NCBI GenBank assembly: GCA_016713435.1
Contig: JADJPD010000025.1
Coordinates: 1-64,000 of the forward strand
Length of the DNA stretch: 64,000 bases
From: Gemmatimonadota bacterium
Lineage (GTDB): Bacteria; Gemmatimonadota; Gemmatimonadetes; Gemmatimonadales; GWC2-71-9
Direction of reading: 5' to 3'
The notes beneath the pieces were generated by a model. The model was not told the DNA's origin. It saw only the letters and a list, made by a program, of their open reading frames with translations, and did no database searches. Positions 6,348 through 13,773 of this stretch are shown here, piece after piece. Within the stretch, counting starts at the first letter, position 1; the number at the start of each line of letters is the position of its first letter. A program made the translations under genes and the position numbers.

Positions 6348-6613
6348 ATGGCGACGCTGCGCCCTCGCGATGCACGCGACATCTGTCACGCCGACCCCAC
6401 CCTCCTGAGCGGCACCCCCGTCTTCCGCGGCACGCGCGTGCCGGTCGCCTCTCTCTTCGAGTACCTGGCCGGTGGTGACTCGCTCGAGGACTTCCTCACC
6501 CAGTTCCCGGGCGTTGACCGCGCGCAGGCCGAGGGCGCCCTGCAGCTTGGCTGCGCTGCCGTGCTTGCGCTGGCTCGCTCGCCCGTGCCGCGCCCTGCCC
6601 CACCACCCCCTGA
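6348..6613 (+). pseudogene. Second DUF433 antitoxin-like gene, C-terminus probably frameshifted
   Basis: The first 75-80 residues are good DUF433 (ICHADPTLLSGTPVFRGTRV, then FEYLAGGDSLEDFLTQFPG). A normal DUF433 protein ends there, but this frame stays open to 6944, through proline- and arginine-rich low-complexity residues that are a shadow of the next gene. A one-base shift would meet a TGA at 6611-6613. I treat the real domain as 6348 to about 6600. It starts on the base after its neighbour's stop codon, so the two are surely cotranscribed. Confidence 0.6.
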
Positions 6614-6679
6614 GCGCGCCCCCCACCGGCACGCGTTTTTTTGTTCTTGTTTTCGCGCCGCTCGTTCCCATCTTCGGGC

Positions 6680-7780
6680 ATGCGCGCCCGCTACACCGTC
6701 CTCATCGAGCCCACCGCCACTGGCTACTCGGCCTGGGTCCCGGACCTGCCGGGGTGCGTGGCGACGGGGGCGACGCCGGCGGCGGTGCGGGACGCCATTG
6801 CCTCGGCGCTCGGTCTCCATCTGGAGGGCTTCCACGCGGACGGGCTGCCGGTGCCGGCGCCCGAGCGGTTCGCGGCGACGGTGGAGGTGCCGATTCCGCC
6901 TGCGGTCCCGGCGCAGGACATCCGCAGTGCCGCGCGGGCGTTGATCGAGGCGTTGCCGGAGGAGGCATCGTGGGACGACCTCATGGAAGCCATCGCCTTC
7001 CGGGCCGAGGCCGAGCAGGTGCCGGCGGACACCGAGGACTGGCGTGAGCTCCTGCCGGCCGACCTCGCCGCGCGCTGGCGCACCGTCCCTCGCGCGGAGG
7101 AGTTGGTGATCACCGCGGTCTACCAGCAGGCGGCGGAGGGTGTGCTGGGATTCGTGGCGGAGGTGCCGGGCACGAACGTGCAGGGGCGTAGCCTCGCCGA
7201 GGCGCGGGCTCGGCTCTGGGAGGCGCTCGGTCTGGTGCTTCAAGCCAATCGCCGGCTGGCGCTCGCTGATCGGCCGGCGGGCCCAGTGCTCCGCGAGCGG
7301 ATCACCTTCGAAGGGTGGTGGCCGGCGCGTCCCGTCCTGCGCCCATCGCCGGCGACGCTCTGCGCGCATTTCGTGGATGGCACGCGGTTCCATCCCCCGC
7401 TACCACCGGCGGCCACCCTGCTCGGCATGCTCCGGGAGCGGCCGGCCTGTGATGAACTCAGCCTGGCGCCGCCGCAGGGAGAGTGGCCGCGAATGCAGCT
7501 GGCCTATCAGGCGGGCGTGGGTTTCGTGGTACAGTGCTGGGCGGACGCGGCGTCGTGGAGCGTGTTCCTGGTGACCAGCGGGAACTTCTCAGAGCCGAGG
7601 GTGCCCGTGGACATGCCTGGGGAGGGAGAGGCGTGGCCAGTCGAACTCTTCGTGCCGGAGGCGATCGCGGAGGCGGCGGTGGCCCACTTCCTGGCGGAGG
7701 GGCAGCCGCGCCCGGACCTGGTGTGGTTGGGGATCAGCGCGTTTCCACGGCGGGCGATCCCGAGGGGGCCGTCCGCGTGA
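6680..7780 (+). CDS. HicB - HicB - Imm1-like fusion protein
   Basis: The 366-residue frame from the ATG at 6680 has an unusual domain order. Residues 1-90 are a HicB-like antitoxin domain (RYTVLIEPTATGYSAWVPDL, then PGCVATGATPAAVRDAIASA). Residues 91-140 contain ALPEEASWDDLMEAIAFRAE, like short antitoxin tails. Residues 141-215 are a second HicB-like domain (GVLGFVAEVPGTNVQGRSLA). Residues 225-360 end with WPVELFVPEAIAEAAVAHFL, then PDLVWLGISAFP, which resembles the Imm1 immunity family. No signal peptide is present, so it is cytoplasmic. A DUF433 gene lies upstream and another antitoxin-like gene downstream. The assignments come from motif recognition; the Imm1 call is the least certain. Confidence 0.65.
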   Translation: MRARYTVLIEPTATGYSAWVPDLPGCVATGATPAAVRDAIASALGLHLEGFHADGLPVPAPERFAATVEVPIPPAVPAQDIRSAARALIEALPEEASWDDLMEAIAFRAEAEQVPADTEDWRELLPADLAARWRTVPRAEELVITAVYQQAAEGVLGFVAEVPGTNVQGRSLAEARARLWEALGLVLQANRRLALADRPAGPVLRERITFEGWWPARPVLRPSPATLCAHFVDGTRFHPPLPPAATLLGMLRERPACDELSLAPPQGEWPRMQLAYQAGVGFVVQCWADAASWSVFLVTSGNFSEPRVPVDMPGEGEAWPVELFVPEAIAEAAVAHFLAEGQPRPDLVWLGISAFPRRAIPRGPSA

Positions 7781-7817
7781 CGGTCCACCCCGCGTCCGGT
7801 GGGCCGGGAGGGGCACG

Positions 7818-8686
7818 ATGAACCTTCGGCTGACCCTACCGGACGACGTGGCCCAGCGGCTCCAGAGCGGCTTGGGATACCCGCGGAGACGCTGGTGGCC
7901 GCCGTCCTCCGCGACTGCCTGTCGCTCCCGATGGAGAGCCTCGAGGCGCTGATAGCCCGCCTCGCCCGGGGGGAGACGGGGGCGCAAGATGAGGCGGCCT
8001 TCCAGCAGGACCTAGACGCTGGGCTCGCTCCCCTGCTCGGGCACAGTCGCCTGCAGGACCCGTTCCCGATGGCGTTAACCGTGGTCTTTGAGCATTGGCA
8101 TCTCGGCGACCGCAACTACCCCGCGTTCGCCGTGGGGGACGAGGCCCGGCTGGCGTTCGAGCTCAACCCCCGGCTGGTGGAGCCGGCCGAGGATGGCGCC
8201 GAAGCGCGGGTGGAGCGGCTGGGGGACGCGGAGTACGAGGTGGTGGGGCGGGTCCTGCGACAGTATCCGGATGGGATCCGATCGACGTTTCCGGTCCTCT
8301 CGGCAGCATGGTTGCGGTGCTACTGCCCGCACAGCGCGGCGGCACGCCTGCCGGTCGGCACCATGGTGCGGCTGGTGGGTCGGCTGGCGCTCGATCACTA
8401 CCGGTGGGCGATGTGCCTCGACCAGTATCCGGCACCTCCGGACCTTTTCTATGGCGTTCGCGTCACGCGGGTGCGCGACGTGCGAATCCCCGCGCGGTTC
8501 ATCCGGCGGCCCGGGCGCTCGGTGTCGTATTCGGCGGCGGTCGGGTTTGGGGCGTACGGGCCTGAGGATGTGGTGGAGGTTGGCAGGGTGGGAGACAGCG
8601 GGGTGGATCCGGCGTTCTCGCTGCTCGATCTGGTCCTGCTCCCGCCGGGGACGGGGCCGGCGCACCCGACATTCATTCGCGAATGA
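7818..8686 (+). CDS. Antitoxin-like N-terminus joined to an unknown domain; frameshift near 7868
   Basis: The ATG at 7818, after a GGGAGGGGC ribosome-binding site, reads MNLRLTLPDDVAQRLQSGLG, a typical ribbon-type antitoxin start, but this frame closes soon after. The next frame continues the antitoxin pattern (LGIPAETLVAAVLRDCLSLP, then LARGETGAQDEAAFQQDLDA) and stays open to 8686, so one base is probably missing or extra near 7868. From the in-frame ATG at 8069 follows a separate domain of about 200 residues (ALTVVFEHWHLGDRNYPAFA, later VGRLALDHYRWAMCLDQYP). I do not recognise it; it resembles immunity-protein sequences in composition. The ATG at 8069 may start its own protein. Confidence 0.5.
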
Positions 8687-8698
8687 GGGTGCGTCGCT

Positions 8699-9007
8699 CT
8701 AAGCAATGGCCCGGGCGATGTCCTTCCGCCGGGCGCCGAGCTTGAGCAGCGAGCGCACGAGGAGGTCCACCGACACCGTCGGATCCGCCGCCTCCATCTT
8801 GGCGACCCGCGACTGGCTGGACTGCAGGCGGACGGCCAGCTCGCCCTGGGTGAGCTTCTGGCGGGTGCGCCAGCGGCGCAGACTCTGGCCGAGCGCCACC
8901 TTGAGCTCGACGAAGGCGGCCTCCTCGGCGCTCAGCCCGAGGAATGTCGCTGCGGAACTGACCCTCCAACCGGCTACCTCGAGGCGCTGCTTCTTGGTGC
9001 TCTTCAT
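8699..9007 (-). CDS. higA: XRE-family antitoxin, HigA-like
   Basis: This 102-residue protein starts MKSTKKQRLEVAGWRVSSA and contains an XRE helix-turn-helix at about residues 36-75 (LGQSLRRWRTRQKLTQGELA, then VRLQSSQSRVAKMEA). This length and N-terminal extension are typical of the HigA antitoxin that follows a DUF891/Gp49-type HigB toxin. A broken higB fragment is directly upstream on the same strand, and an inverted-repeat operator lies beyond it, so this is the surviving antitoxin of a higBA cassette. It runs opposite to the other cassette genes. Confidence 0.85.
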   Translation of the reverse strand: MKSTKKQRLEVAGWRVSSAATFLGLSAEEAAFVELKVALGQSLRRWRTRQKLTQGELAVRLQSSQSRVAKMEAADPTVSVDLLVRSLLKLGARRKDIARAIA

Positions 9008-9187
9008 GGCCCCCTCTTAGTCGGTCGCGGCCGATGCCGGGCATCGGCCGGGACTGCGGCAGGCCGAGGTTCTCGCCGTGCTGCAGGCGCCGCAGCAGCA
9101 CACGGCCTCCCGCCGGGCCGCGGCGGAGAACGGCGGGGTCCTGATCCCCCCGCTGAGCCAGACGAGCGGCTTGTCGGTACCGGCCAT
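9008..9187 (-). pseudogene. higB toxin remnant (DUF891/Gp49 type)
   Basis: From the ATG at 9187 the minus strand reads MAGTDKPLVWLSGGIRTPPF then SAAARREA. The neighbouring frame continues LLRRLQHGENLGLPQSRPMP. Both stretches are signature parts of the N-terminal half of Gp49-like HigB mRNA interferases (DKPLVWL, TPPFS, LLRRLQ, SRPMP). A frameshift separates them. The C-terminal half is missing, so the fragment runs straight into higA. The toxin must be inactive. Confidence 0.75.
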
Positions 9188-9195
9188 GTCGGAAG

Positions 9196-9215
9196 GTATG
9201 TCAGTGCTGACATAC
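9196..9215. promoter_or_regulatory. Inverted-repeat operator of the higBA remnant
   Basis: GTATGTCAG-TG-CTGACATAC is a perfect 9-bp inverted repeat just upstream of the higB start on the minus strand, the expected place for a HigA binding site. A related palindrome lies at 12906-12921 next to a second higB fragment. Confidence 0.7.
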
Positions 9216-9226
9216 TCGCAAGCGGC

Positions 9227-9365
9227 TGGCAACTCTGGGTTGCAGCTGACAGGGCCGGTCGTGGATCGCTCCGCGACCGGCCCTCTTGCGTCGCCGGACA
9301 ATGGAACGTCCATTGGTGCAGGGCGGACGGATCTGCCCTGCAGCAGAACCCCAGCGCCGTCAGGC
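9227..9365 (+). repeat. attC site 11, degenerate cores (139 bp)
   Basis: The arms GGGTTGCAGCTGACAGGG and CCCTGCAGCAGAACCCC are conserved. The cores are TGGCAAC (9227-9233) and GTCAGGC (9359-9365), with GTT changed to GTC. The interior differs from the left-hand sites: it holds a GCCGGTCG...CGACCGGC hairpin and ACAATGGAACGTCC. Confidence 0.8.
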
Positions 9366-9402
9366 CTGGCCGCCGTGCGCCCGACTGCGGAGGGTAACCT
9401 CA

Positions 9403-9887
9403 ATGAGCGAATTGACCGCATTCCTCACGGCGCATGGCTACGTGCGCGTGCCGCTCCGACGGAGCGTCGTGGGGCATTTCCACACGGACGGCACGCTCAA
9501 CGGGCGCCCGGTCGAGGTGCTGGTGGACACCGGGGCCGCCATCACCGTGGTCGCCATGTCCGTGGTTCAGGCCGTCGGTCTCCGCTCGGAATGGGTGAAC
9601 CGCGAGGCGGGCGGGGCGGGCGGCGCCCTCGATCAGTACCGGGTCGAGGGGGCGGTCTTGCGGCTCGGGTCGCTGGTCCCGCGGCTCGCCGGCCCGGCCG
9701 GGCTGGACTTCGAGCAGGTGAACGCCCCCTCCGGGCGAACGGGTCGGCCGAGGTCGACGTGATCCTCGGGGCGGACGTGTTTGACGCTCATGGGGCCGTG
9801 ATCGACTACGGCACGGACTCCCTGTTCCTGAAGGCGGTCGCAGCCGCCCCAGCCGCTGCGCCTGACCCAGGGACGGGGGAGCCCTGA
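9403..9887 (+). pseudogene. Retropepsin-like aspartic protease, apparent frameshift near 9735
   Basis: The ATG at 9403 opens a protein with the active-site motif VEVLVDTGAAITVVA (Asp-Thr-Gly near residue 48), typical of single-domain bacterial retropepsin-like proteases of the COG3577 type. The frame stops at 9762. The neighbouring frame supplies the conserved C-terminal part (VDVILGADVFDAHGAVIDYG, then LFLK) and ends at 9887. One base lost near 9735 would explain this. There is no obvious signal peptide. It is the first gene after attC 11, so it was probably delivered as a cassette. Confidence 0.7.
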
Positions 9888-9950
9888 CTGGGACCGAGCC
9901 GCGCGTGCCGCCCCGGGAGCGTTCGCGATGACCGCCCCCCGCACCGGGGG

Positions 9951-10955
9951 ATGCGCGTCGTGATCCGCGCCGCCTCGCCGTGGCTCTGCGCGGGGTGCGT
10001 GGTGCTGGGGGGTTGCGGCCCCTCGATGCGCCAGACGGAGCTCACGATCGACAACCCGCCGGTCCGGCTGGGTGCGACGCTGTACGCGCCCGAGGCCTCG
10101 ACGCCGCTGCCTGCCGTGCTCCTGCTGCACGGCTCCGGCCCCGACGGGCGCGAGAATCCCTACTACCAGCAGCTGGTGGACGCGTTCGCGCGGCACGGCA
10201 TCGCGGTGCTCGTGTACGACAAGCGCGGCAGCGGCGCGTCCACCGGGGACTGGCGCGACGCGCCCTTCTCCGCCCTCGTCGACGACGCCGAGGCGGCGCT
10301 GCGGGCCTTGCGGCAGCATCCGTGGGTCGATTCGACCCGCGTGGGGATCTGGGGCGGCAGTGAGGGTGCCACGATCGCCGCGCTCCTCGCCGCGCGGGTG
10401 CCGGGCGCCGCCTTCCTCATTGTGCAGTCGCTGAGCGGCCCTCCGTTCGGCGAGCAGTATCGCTTCCAGGCCGCCCGCGCGTTCCGCGGGCAGCCGGTGG
10501 ACTCGGTGGCCGCGGTGACGCTCGTCGCGGCCAAGCTCGCCTACCTGCGGGGCGCCATGGCGTGGCGCGGGTACGATTCCCTTGCGCGCGCCAGCGCGGG
10601 GCGCGCCTTCGCCGCGTATGCCGCGCCGAGCGCGCCCGAGTCGTGGTGGTGGCGGTGGTACGCCACCAAGGTCGACGTCACCGCGCTCCCGTCGCTCGCG
10701 ACGCTGCGGACGCCCCTGCTTGCCGTGTGGGGCGCCGACGACGTGCTGGTGCCCGCCGACACGAGCCGCGCGATGGTGCGCGCCGCACGCGCGCCGCTGC
10801 GCGTGGCTGGCGACGAGATCCGCGTCATCCCGGGTGCCAGCCACACGCTCCACGTGCCGGGACTCCGCGGCCTGCTCGCCGGCGCCGGCCTGCGCAACCG
10901 GCCGGTCCATCTGCGCGCGATGACGGGCTGGGCTGCCGCACAAGTGCAGCGCTAG
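9951..10955 (+). CDS. Alpha/beta hydrolase lipoprotein (dienelactone hydrolase/S9-like)
   Basis: This 334-residue protein has a lipoprotein-type N-terminus (VLGGCG, cysteine near residue 22) and a complete alpha/beta-hydrolase domain. The oxyanion region is LLLHGSGPDGRE, the nucleophile elbow GIWGGSEGA (serine near residue 142), the acid region AVWGADDVLVP and the histidine region VIPGASHTLH. Such proteins are extracytoplasmic esterases or peptidases of unknown substrate. It lies in the degenerate cassette zone between attC 11 and attC 12, on the same strand as the cassette genes. Confidence 0.85.
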   Translation: MRVVIRAASPWLCAGCVVLGGCGPSMRQTELTIDNPPVRLGATLYAPEASTPLPAVLLLHGSGPDGRENPYYQQLVDAFARHGIAVLVYDKRGSGASTGDWRDAPFSALVDDAEAALRALRQHPWVDSTRVGIWGGSEGATIAALLAARVPGAAFLIVQSLSGPPFGEQYRFQAARAFRGQPVDSVAAVTLVAAKLAYLRGAMAWRGYDSLARASAGRAFAAYAAPSAPESWWWRWYATKVDVTALPSLATLRTPLLAVWGADDVLVPADTSRAMVRAARAPLRVAGDEIRVIPGASHTLHVPGLRGLLAGAGLRNRPVHLRAMTGWAAAQVQR

Positions 10956-11033
10956 GCACCGCGCCGAGGCGTTCACAGCAGACGCACCCGCGGGGCCCAT
11001 TGTCCGGGTGGTTGCCCGCAGTTATACTCGGGT

Positions 11034-11270
11034 ATGAAAACAGCCATCTCCCTTCCCGACGACCTCTTCGCCTCGGCGGAGGCCCTGGCGGAGCGCCTCG
11101 GCGTCTCGCGGAGCGCCCTCTACGCGACCGCGGTGGCGGAGTACCTCGCCAAGCACCAGGCCCGCAAGGTCACGGATCGCCTGAATGCCCTGTACGCCGA
11201 CGAATCGAGCGCGCTGGATCCCCGGCTGGCCCGGGCGCAGAAGCGGTCGGCGGCGCGCACGGCGTGGTGA
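11034..11270 (+). CDS. mazE: MazE-like ribbon-helix-helix antitoxin
   Basis: This 78-residue protein begins MKTAISLPDDLFASAEALAE, the beta strand and first helix of a ribbon-helix-helix domain, followed by RLGVSRSALYATAVAEYLAK. The charged C-terminal tail would wrap the toxin. Its stop overlaps the GTG start of a MazF gene by four bases (GTGA), the usual translational coupling of mazEF. Autorepression by binding its own promoter is expected. Confidence 0.85.
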   Translation: MKTAISLPDDLFASAEALAERLGVSRSALYATAVAEYLAKHQARKVTDRLNALYADESSALDPRLARAQKRSAARTAW

Positions 11271-11608
11271 TCGAACGGGGCTCAATCTGGTGGGCCGATC
11301 TCGCCGAACCGCGTGGTTCCGAGCCCGGATTCGACCGACCGGTGCTCATCGTCCAGGCGGACGCCTTCAACCGCAGCCGCCTCCAGACGGTGCTGGTCGT
11401 CGTCCTGACCTCCAACCTCCGGCTGGTCGCTGCCCCCGGCAACGTCCTGATTCCCGCCAAGGCGTCGGGCCTGCCGAAGGATGCGGTGGCGAACGTCTCG
11501 CACTTGCTGACTCTCGACCGCGGCTACCTCCGGGATGGTGTGGGCAAGCTCGATCCGAAGCTGCTCCGGCAGGTGGAGGAGGGGTTGCGGCTGGTGCTCG
11601 CGCTTTGA
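11267..11608 (+). CDS. mazF: MazF/PemK-family endoribonuclease toxin
   Basis: The GTG at 11267 gives a 113-residue protein with complete MazF features: IERGSIWWADLAEPRGSEPG, FDRPVLIVQADAFNRS, TVLVVVLTSNLRLVAAPGNV and VSHLLTLDRGYL. The conserved Arg in DRPVL and Thr/Ser of LTSN are in place, so it should be an active sequence-specific mRNA interferase, held by the antitoxin encoded just upstream. It is the only apparently intact two-gene toxin-antitoxin system in the integron zone and could stabilise the array against loss. Confidence 0.92.
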   Translation: MIERGSIWWADLAEPRGSEPGFDRPVLIVQADAFNRSRLQTVLVVVLTSNLRLVAAPGNVLIPAKASGLPKDAVANVSHLLTLDRGYLRDGVGKLDPKLLRQVEEGLRLVLAL

Positions 11609-11692
11609 GGCCCCGGACCGGGCCCTGCCCATCGCCCGCAGGCGTGCGCCTCTCCTTGTGCACTCGACATCCGGCGCCCGGTCGCGCGACCA

Positions 11693-11879
11693 GGCGTGCC
11701 GCGAGCTCGACCGGACCCGCAGTGATGTGATTCGCGACTCCCTCCGGCGCCAGCTGGACCTGCTGCAGTTCGAGCAGGGCCGCCGACAGGTGCGGCCCTT
11801 CGCCGAGGCGCGGGGCTACCTCACCGATGAGGACGTCTTCACGCCGCGGGAGTTCCGGGAGCAGTCGCGCTCCACCTAG
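11693..11879 (+). pseudogene. Ribbon-helix-helix antitoxin fragment (CopG/VapB type)
   Basis: The frame ending at TAG 11877-11879 reads RTRSDVIRDSLRRQLDLLQF, then RRQVRPFAEARGYLTDEDVF. This is the C-terminal two-thirds of antitoxins whose tails end in a conserved YLTDEDVF-like motif. The N-terminal beta strand and start codon are missing; upstream sequence in frame is arginine-rich and unrelated. The stop falls inside the R'' box of attC 12 (ACCTAGC), like the intact cassette genes at the left end. No toxin is adjacent. Confidence 0.6.
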
Positions 11880-12012
11880 CCAGGGCGTGTCACTGGCGGG
11901 GCCTGCGGTCGCCAGTGCCCGTGGCGGGCCTGCGCACGGTGCCATGGCTGGGCACGTCCCTTGGCATGGCCTAGGGGAGTAGCCTTGCAGCGGAACCCAG
12001 GAGCCGTCAGCC
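11874..12012 (+). repeat. attC site 12, degenerate (139 bp)
   Basis: The cores are ACCTAGC (11874-11880) and GTCAGCC (12006-12012). The left arm is poorly conserved (GCCAGGGCGTGTCACTGGCGG); the right arm CCTTGCAGCGGAACCCAGGAGCC is recognisable. The length matches the intact sites. Confidence 0.65.
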
Positions 12013-12097
12013 AGCGCCGATACCGGCCTCGAGCACCTCTCCAGCCCCTGAAGGCCCGGACGGAGAATCCATTCGCGGCCACCGCCGTACTGGTGCC

Positions 12098-12817
12098 ATG
12101 CCGACCCCTCCCTGGCGCCGCCCCCTCCTGGGCATCCATCTCCTGGTCCTGGCCTGCCACCCACCCGCTCCCGCCTCCGGGCCGATGGTGCTCGCCGCGG
12201 CGCAGCGTGCGATGGGCGGCACCGATTCCGTGCGCACCATCTGGAGTGTCGCCGCGGTCACGTCGCCCACCGGTGGCTTCGAAACCCGGATCGCCTCGGC
12301 GGTGAACGGCGATGTCCGCCTTGCCCTGGGGCGCGGCCTGCTCGCCGGTGTGCAGGACTCGCGAGGATGGTCCTGCGATACGTCTCACACTGTCACGGTC
12401 CTTGATTCGGTGACCCGCACGGTTGTGCGGGGGCATGATCTTCACATGCTGGTGATCGCTCCGTCCTGGCTCACGCCGCCCACTCGTGAGCCCGATGTGC
12501 GCTGGGGCGTGGACTCCGCCATCGCGCTCCGCTTCCGCGATGAGCTGGGGGCCCCACTCCGGCTCTACCTGCGGCTTCGCGACACGCTCCCGCTTGGGCT
12601 CGACCTTGTCAATCACACCGGTAGAGGCCCACGCGAGGTCCGCGTGCGCCTCGAGGACTGGCAGCCCCTCCACGGCGTCCGGCTCTTCCGCAAAGCCACG
12701 TTCGAACACGGGCCGAGTCGCTTTGCGTACTCCTATATCACCCTCGCGGTCAACGCCCTCGGCACGGATGCCTTCGAGCCGACGTGTGATCTCGCCACCG
12801 CTGCGGCCGCGGGCTGA
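12098..12817 (+). CDS. Lipoprotein of unknown function
   Basis: This 239-residue protein has a lipobox-type signal (PLLGIHLLVLAC, cysteine near residue 20). The mature sequence has the layout of the many extracytoplasmic proteins whose N-terminal helix reads like MVLAAAQRAMGGTDSVRTIW, followed by a beta-sandwich-like stretch (LPLGLDLVNHTGRGPREVRV, then RLEDWQPLHGVRLF). This resembles LolA/outer-membrane-lipoprotein-sorting-type folds in pattern only; I would not name a function. It is the sole + strand gene of the degenerate cassette between attC 12 and attC 13. Confidence 0.7.
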   Translation: MPTPPWRRPLLGIHLLVLACHPPAPASGPMVLAAAQRAMGGTDSVRTIWSVAAVTSPTGGFETRIASAVNGDVRLALGRGLLAGVQDSRGWSCDTSHTVTVLDSVTRTVVRGHDLHMLVIAPSWLTPPTREPDVRWGVDSAIALRFRDELGAPLRLYLRLRDTLPLGLDLVNHTGRGPREVRVRLEDWQPLHGVRLFRKATFEHGPSRFAYSYITLAVNALGTDAFEPTCDLATAAAAG

Positions 12818-12825
12818 CCACCGCC

Positions 12826-12895
12826 CGCGGCAGAGAATGGCGGGGTCTTGATCTCCCCCGCTGAGCCAGCCGAGCGGCTTGTCGGTACCGGCCAC
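12826..12895 (-). pseudogene. Second higB toxin remnant
   Basis: From a GTG at 12895 the minus strand reads VAGTDKPLGWL, and the adjacent frame continues GEIKTPPFSAA, the HigB (DUF891) N-terminal signature. Everything beyond is lost: the fragment ends where the upstream lipoprotein gene begins on the other strand. It is similar to the remnant at 9008-9187, including the flanking operator and attC. Confidence 0.65.
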
Positions 12896-12905
12896 GTCGG
12901 CAGGG

Positions 12906-12921
12906 ATGTCCGCGCGGACAT
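12906..12921. promoter_or_regulatory. Palindromic operator beside the second higB remnant
   Basis: ATGTCCGCGCGGACAT is a perfect 16-bp palindrome. It has the same outer ATGTC...GACAT and the same position relative to higB and attC as the operator at 9196-9215, with a changed centre. Confidence 0.6.
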
Positions 12922-12935
12922 ACCGGCACGGGGCT

Positions 12936-13074
12936 GGCCAACCAGGGCTTGCAGCTGACAGGGCCTTCGGTCACCGGCGGCCATGCCGGGCGAGCTCGCG
13001 GTGCCATATCAGGGAACATCCACCTGTGTAGCCTTGAGCAGTCGCCGTGCCGCTGAACCCCCGAGCCGCTAACC
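12936..13074 (+). repeat. attC site 13, degenerate cores (139 bp)
   Basis: GGCCAAC (12936-12942) replaces the canonical R'', and GCTAACC (13068-13074) replaces GTTRRRY. The left arm GGGCTTGCAGCTGACAGGGCC is perfect; the right arm is GCCGTGCCGCTGAACCCC. Confidence 0.8.
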
Positions 13075-13143
13075 CGCTTCCGGCGTGTGCGGCCGCGGGT
13101 TCCACATTTGCGGCCCGCTCTCCACACACCGAGATTCGGTGTC

Positions 13144-13608
13144 ATGATACCCGTCCCCTTCCGACTCAAGGTGCCCGGACAGGATCACAGTTCCGGCGGT
13201 ACCGTTGCCTGGACCACCTTTCAGGTGCATGGGCTCGCCTCGCTCGATGGTCAGAGCGTCCGGCTGGAATGGAGCGGCAGCGGGACTCTGGATAGGGTGC
13301 GGGGCATGGACGTGCAGTCTGAGGTCATCTCCCTTCCCATCGAGTCCCTCCTGCTCCCCTTGCCTCATCTGCGATCCATCCAGCTCATCGGGGGCTGGCT
13401 CCGGCCCCGGATCGAGATCACCGCCAATGAGCTCGCCGTCCTCGGCCCGATCCCGGGAGCTCACAATGGCCGGATACACCTCTGGCTGGCGCGCGGGGAT
13501 CGTAGGCTGGCCTCCACGCTGATTCAGGCGGTTCATGAGGCTGTCCGCCAGCTCCGCCTGTCCCCAGGGTCCGCCGCGATGCCTGGCCCACCGACTCCCA
13601 CGCCGTGA
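13144..13608 (+). CDS. Cassette-zone protein of unknown function, PH-like fold suspected
   Basis: The ATG at 13144 gives 154 residues (MIPVPFRLKVPGQDHSSGGT). The middle has short alternating strands (FQVHGLASLDGQSVRLEWSG, then SEVISLPIESLLLPL), and the end is an amphipathic helix (LASTLIQAVHEAVRQL). Strands followed by one C-terminal helix suggest a PH-like barrel, but this is inference only. There is no signal peptide or transmembrane segment. It is the only gene between attC 13 and attC 14. Confidence 0.6.
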   Translation: MIPVPFRLKVPGQDHSSGGTVAWTTFQVHGLASLDGQSVRLEWSGSGTLDRVRGMDVQSEVISLPIESLLLPLPHLRSIQLIGGWLRPRIEITANELAVLGPIPGAHNGRIHLWLARGDRRLASTLIQAVHEAVRQLRLSPGSAAMPGPPTPTP

Positions 13609-13611
13609 GCG

Positions 13612-13738
13612 GGCTCACAATCGCATGCAGCCGGCAGGGCGCGGCCACCGGTTTGCGCAAGACCAGCACAACCTGCAGGTTACGTGACGCGGCCTGGCGA
13701 CCGCGCCGCGACCCTGCCGCTGATGCGGGGCGTCAGGC
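13612..13738 (+). repeat. attC site 14, strongly degenerate (127 bp)
   Basis: The left arm GCATGCAGCCGGCAGGGC aligns with GCTTGCAGCTGACAGGGC. The right end CCCTGCCGCTGATGCGGGGCGTCAGGC aligns with the consensus arm and an R' core GTCAGGC (13732-13738). The R'' position reads GGCTCAC. It is placed exactly between two single-gene units. Confidence 0.55.
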
Positions 13739-13773
13739 TGCATGGCTCCTCCTCAACCGAGAGGACCCCGCCA

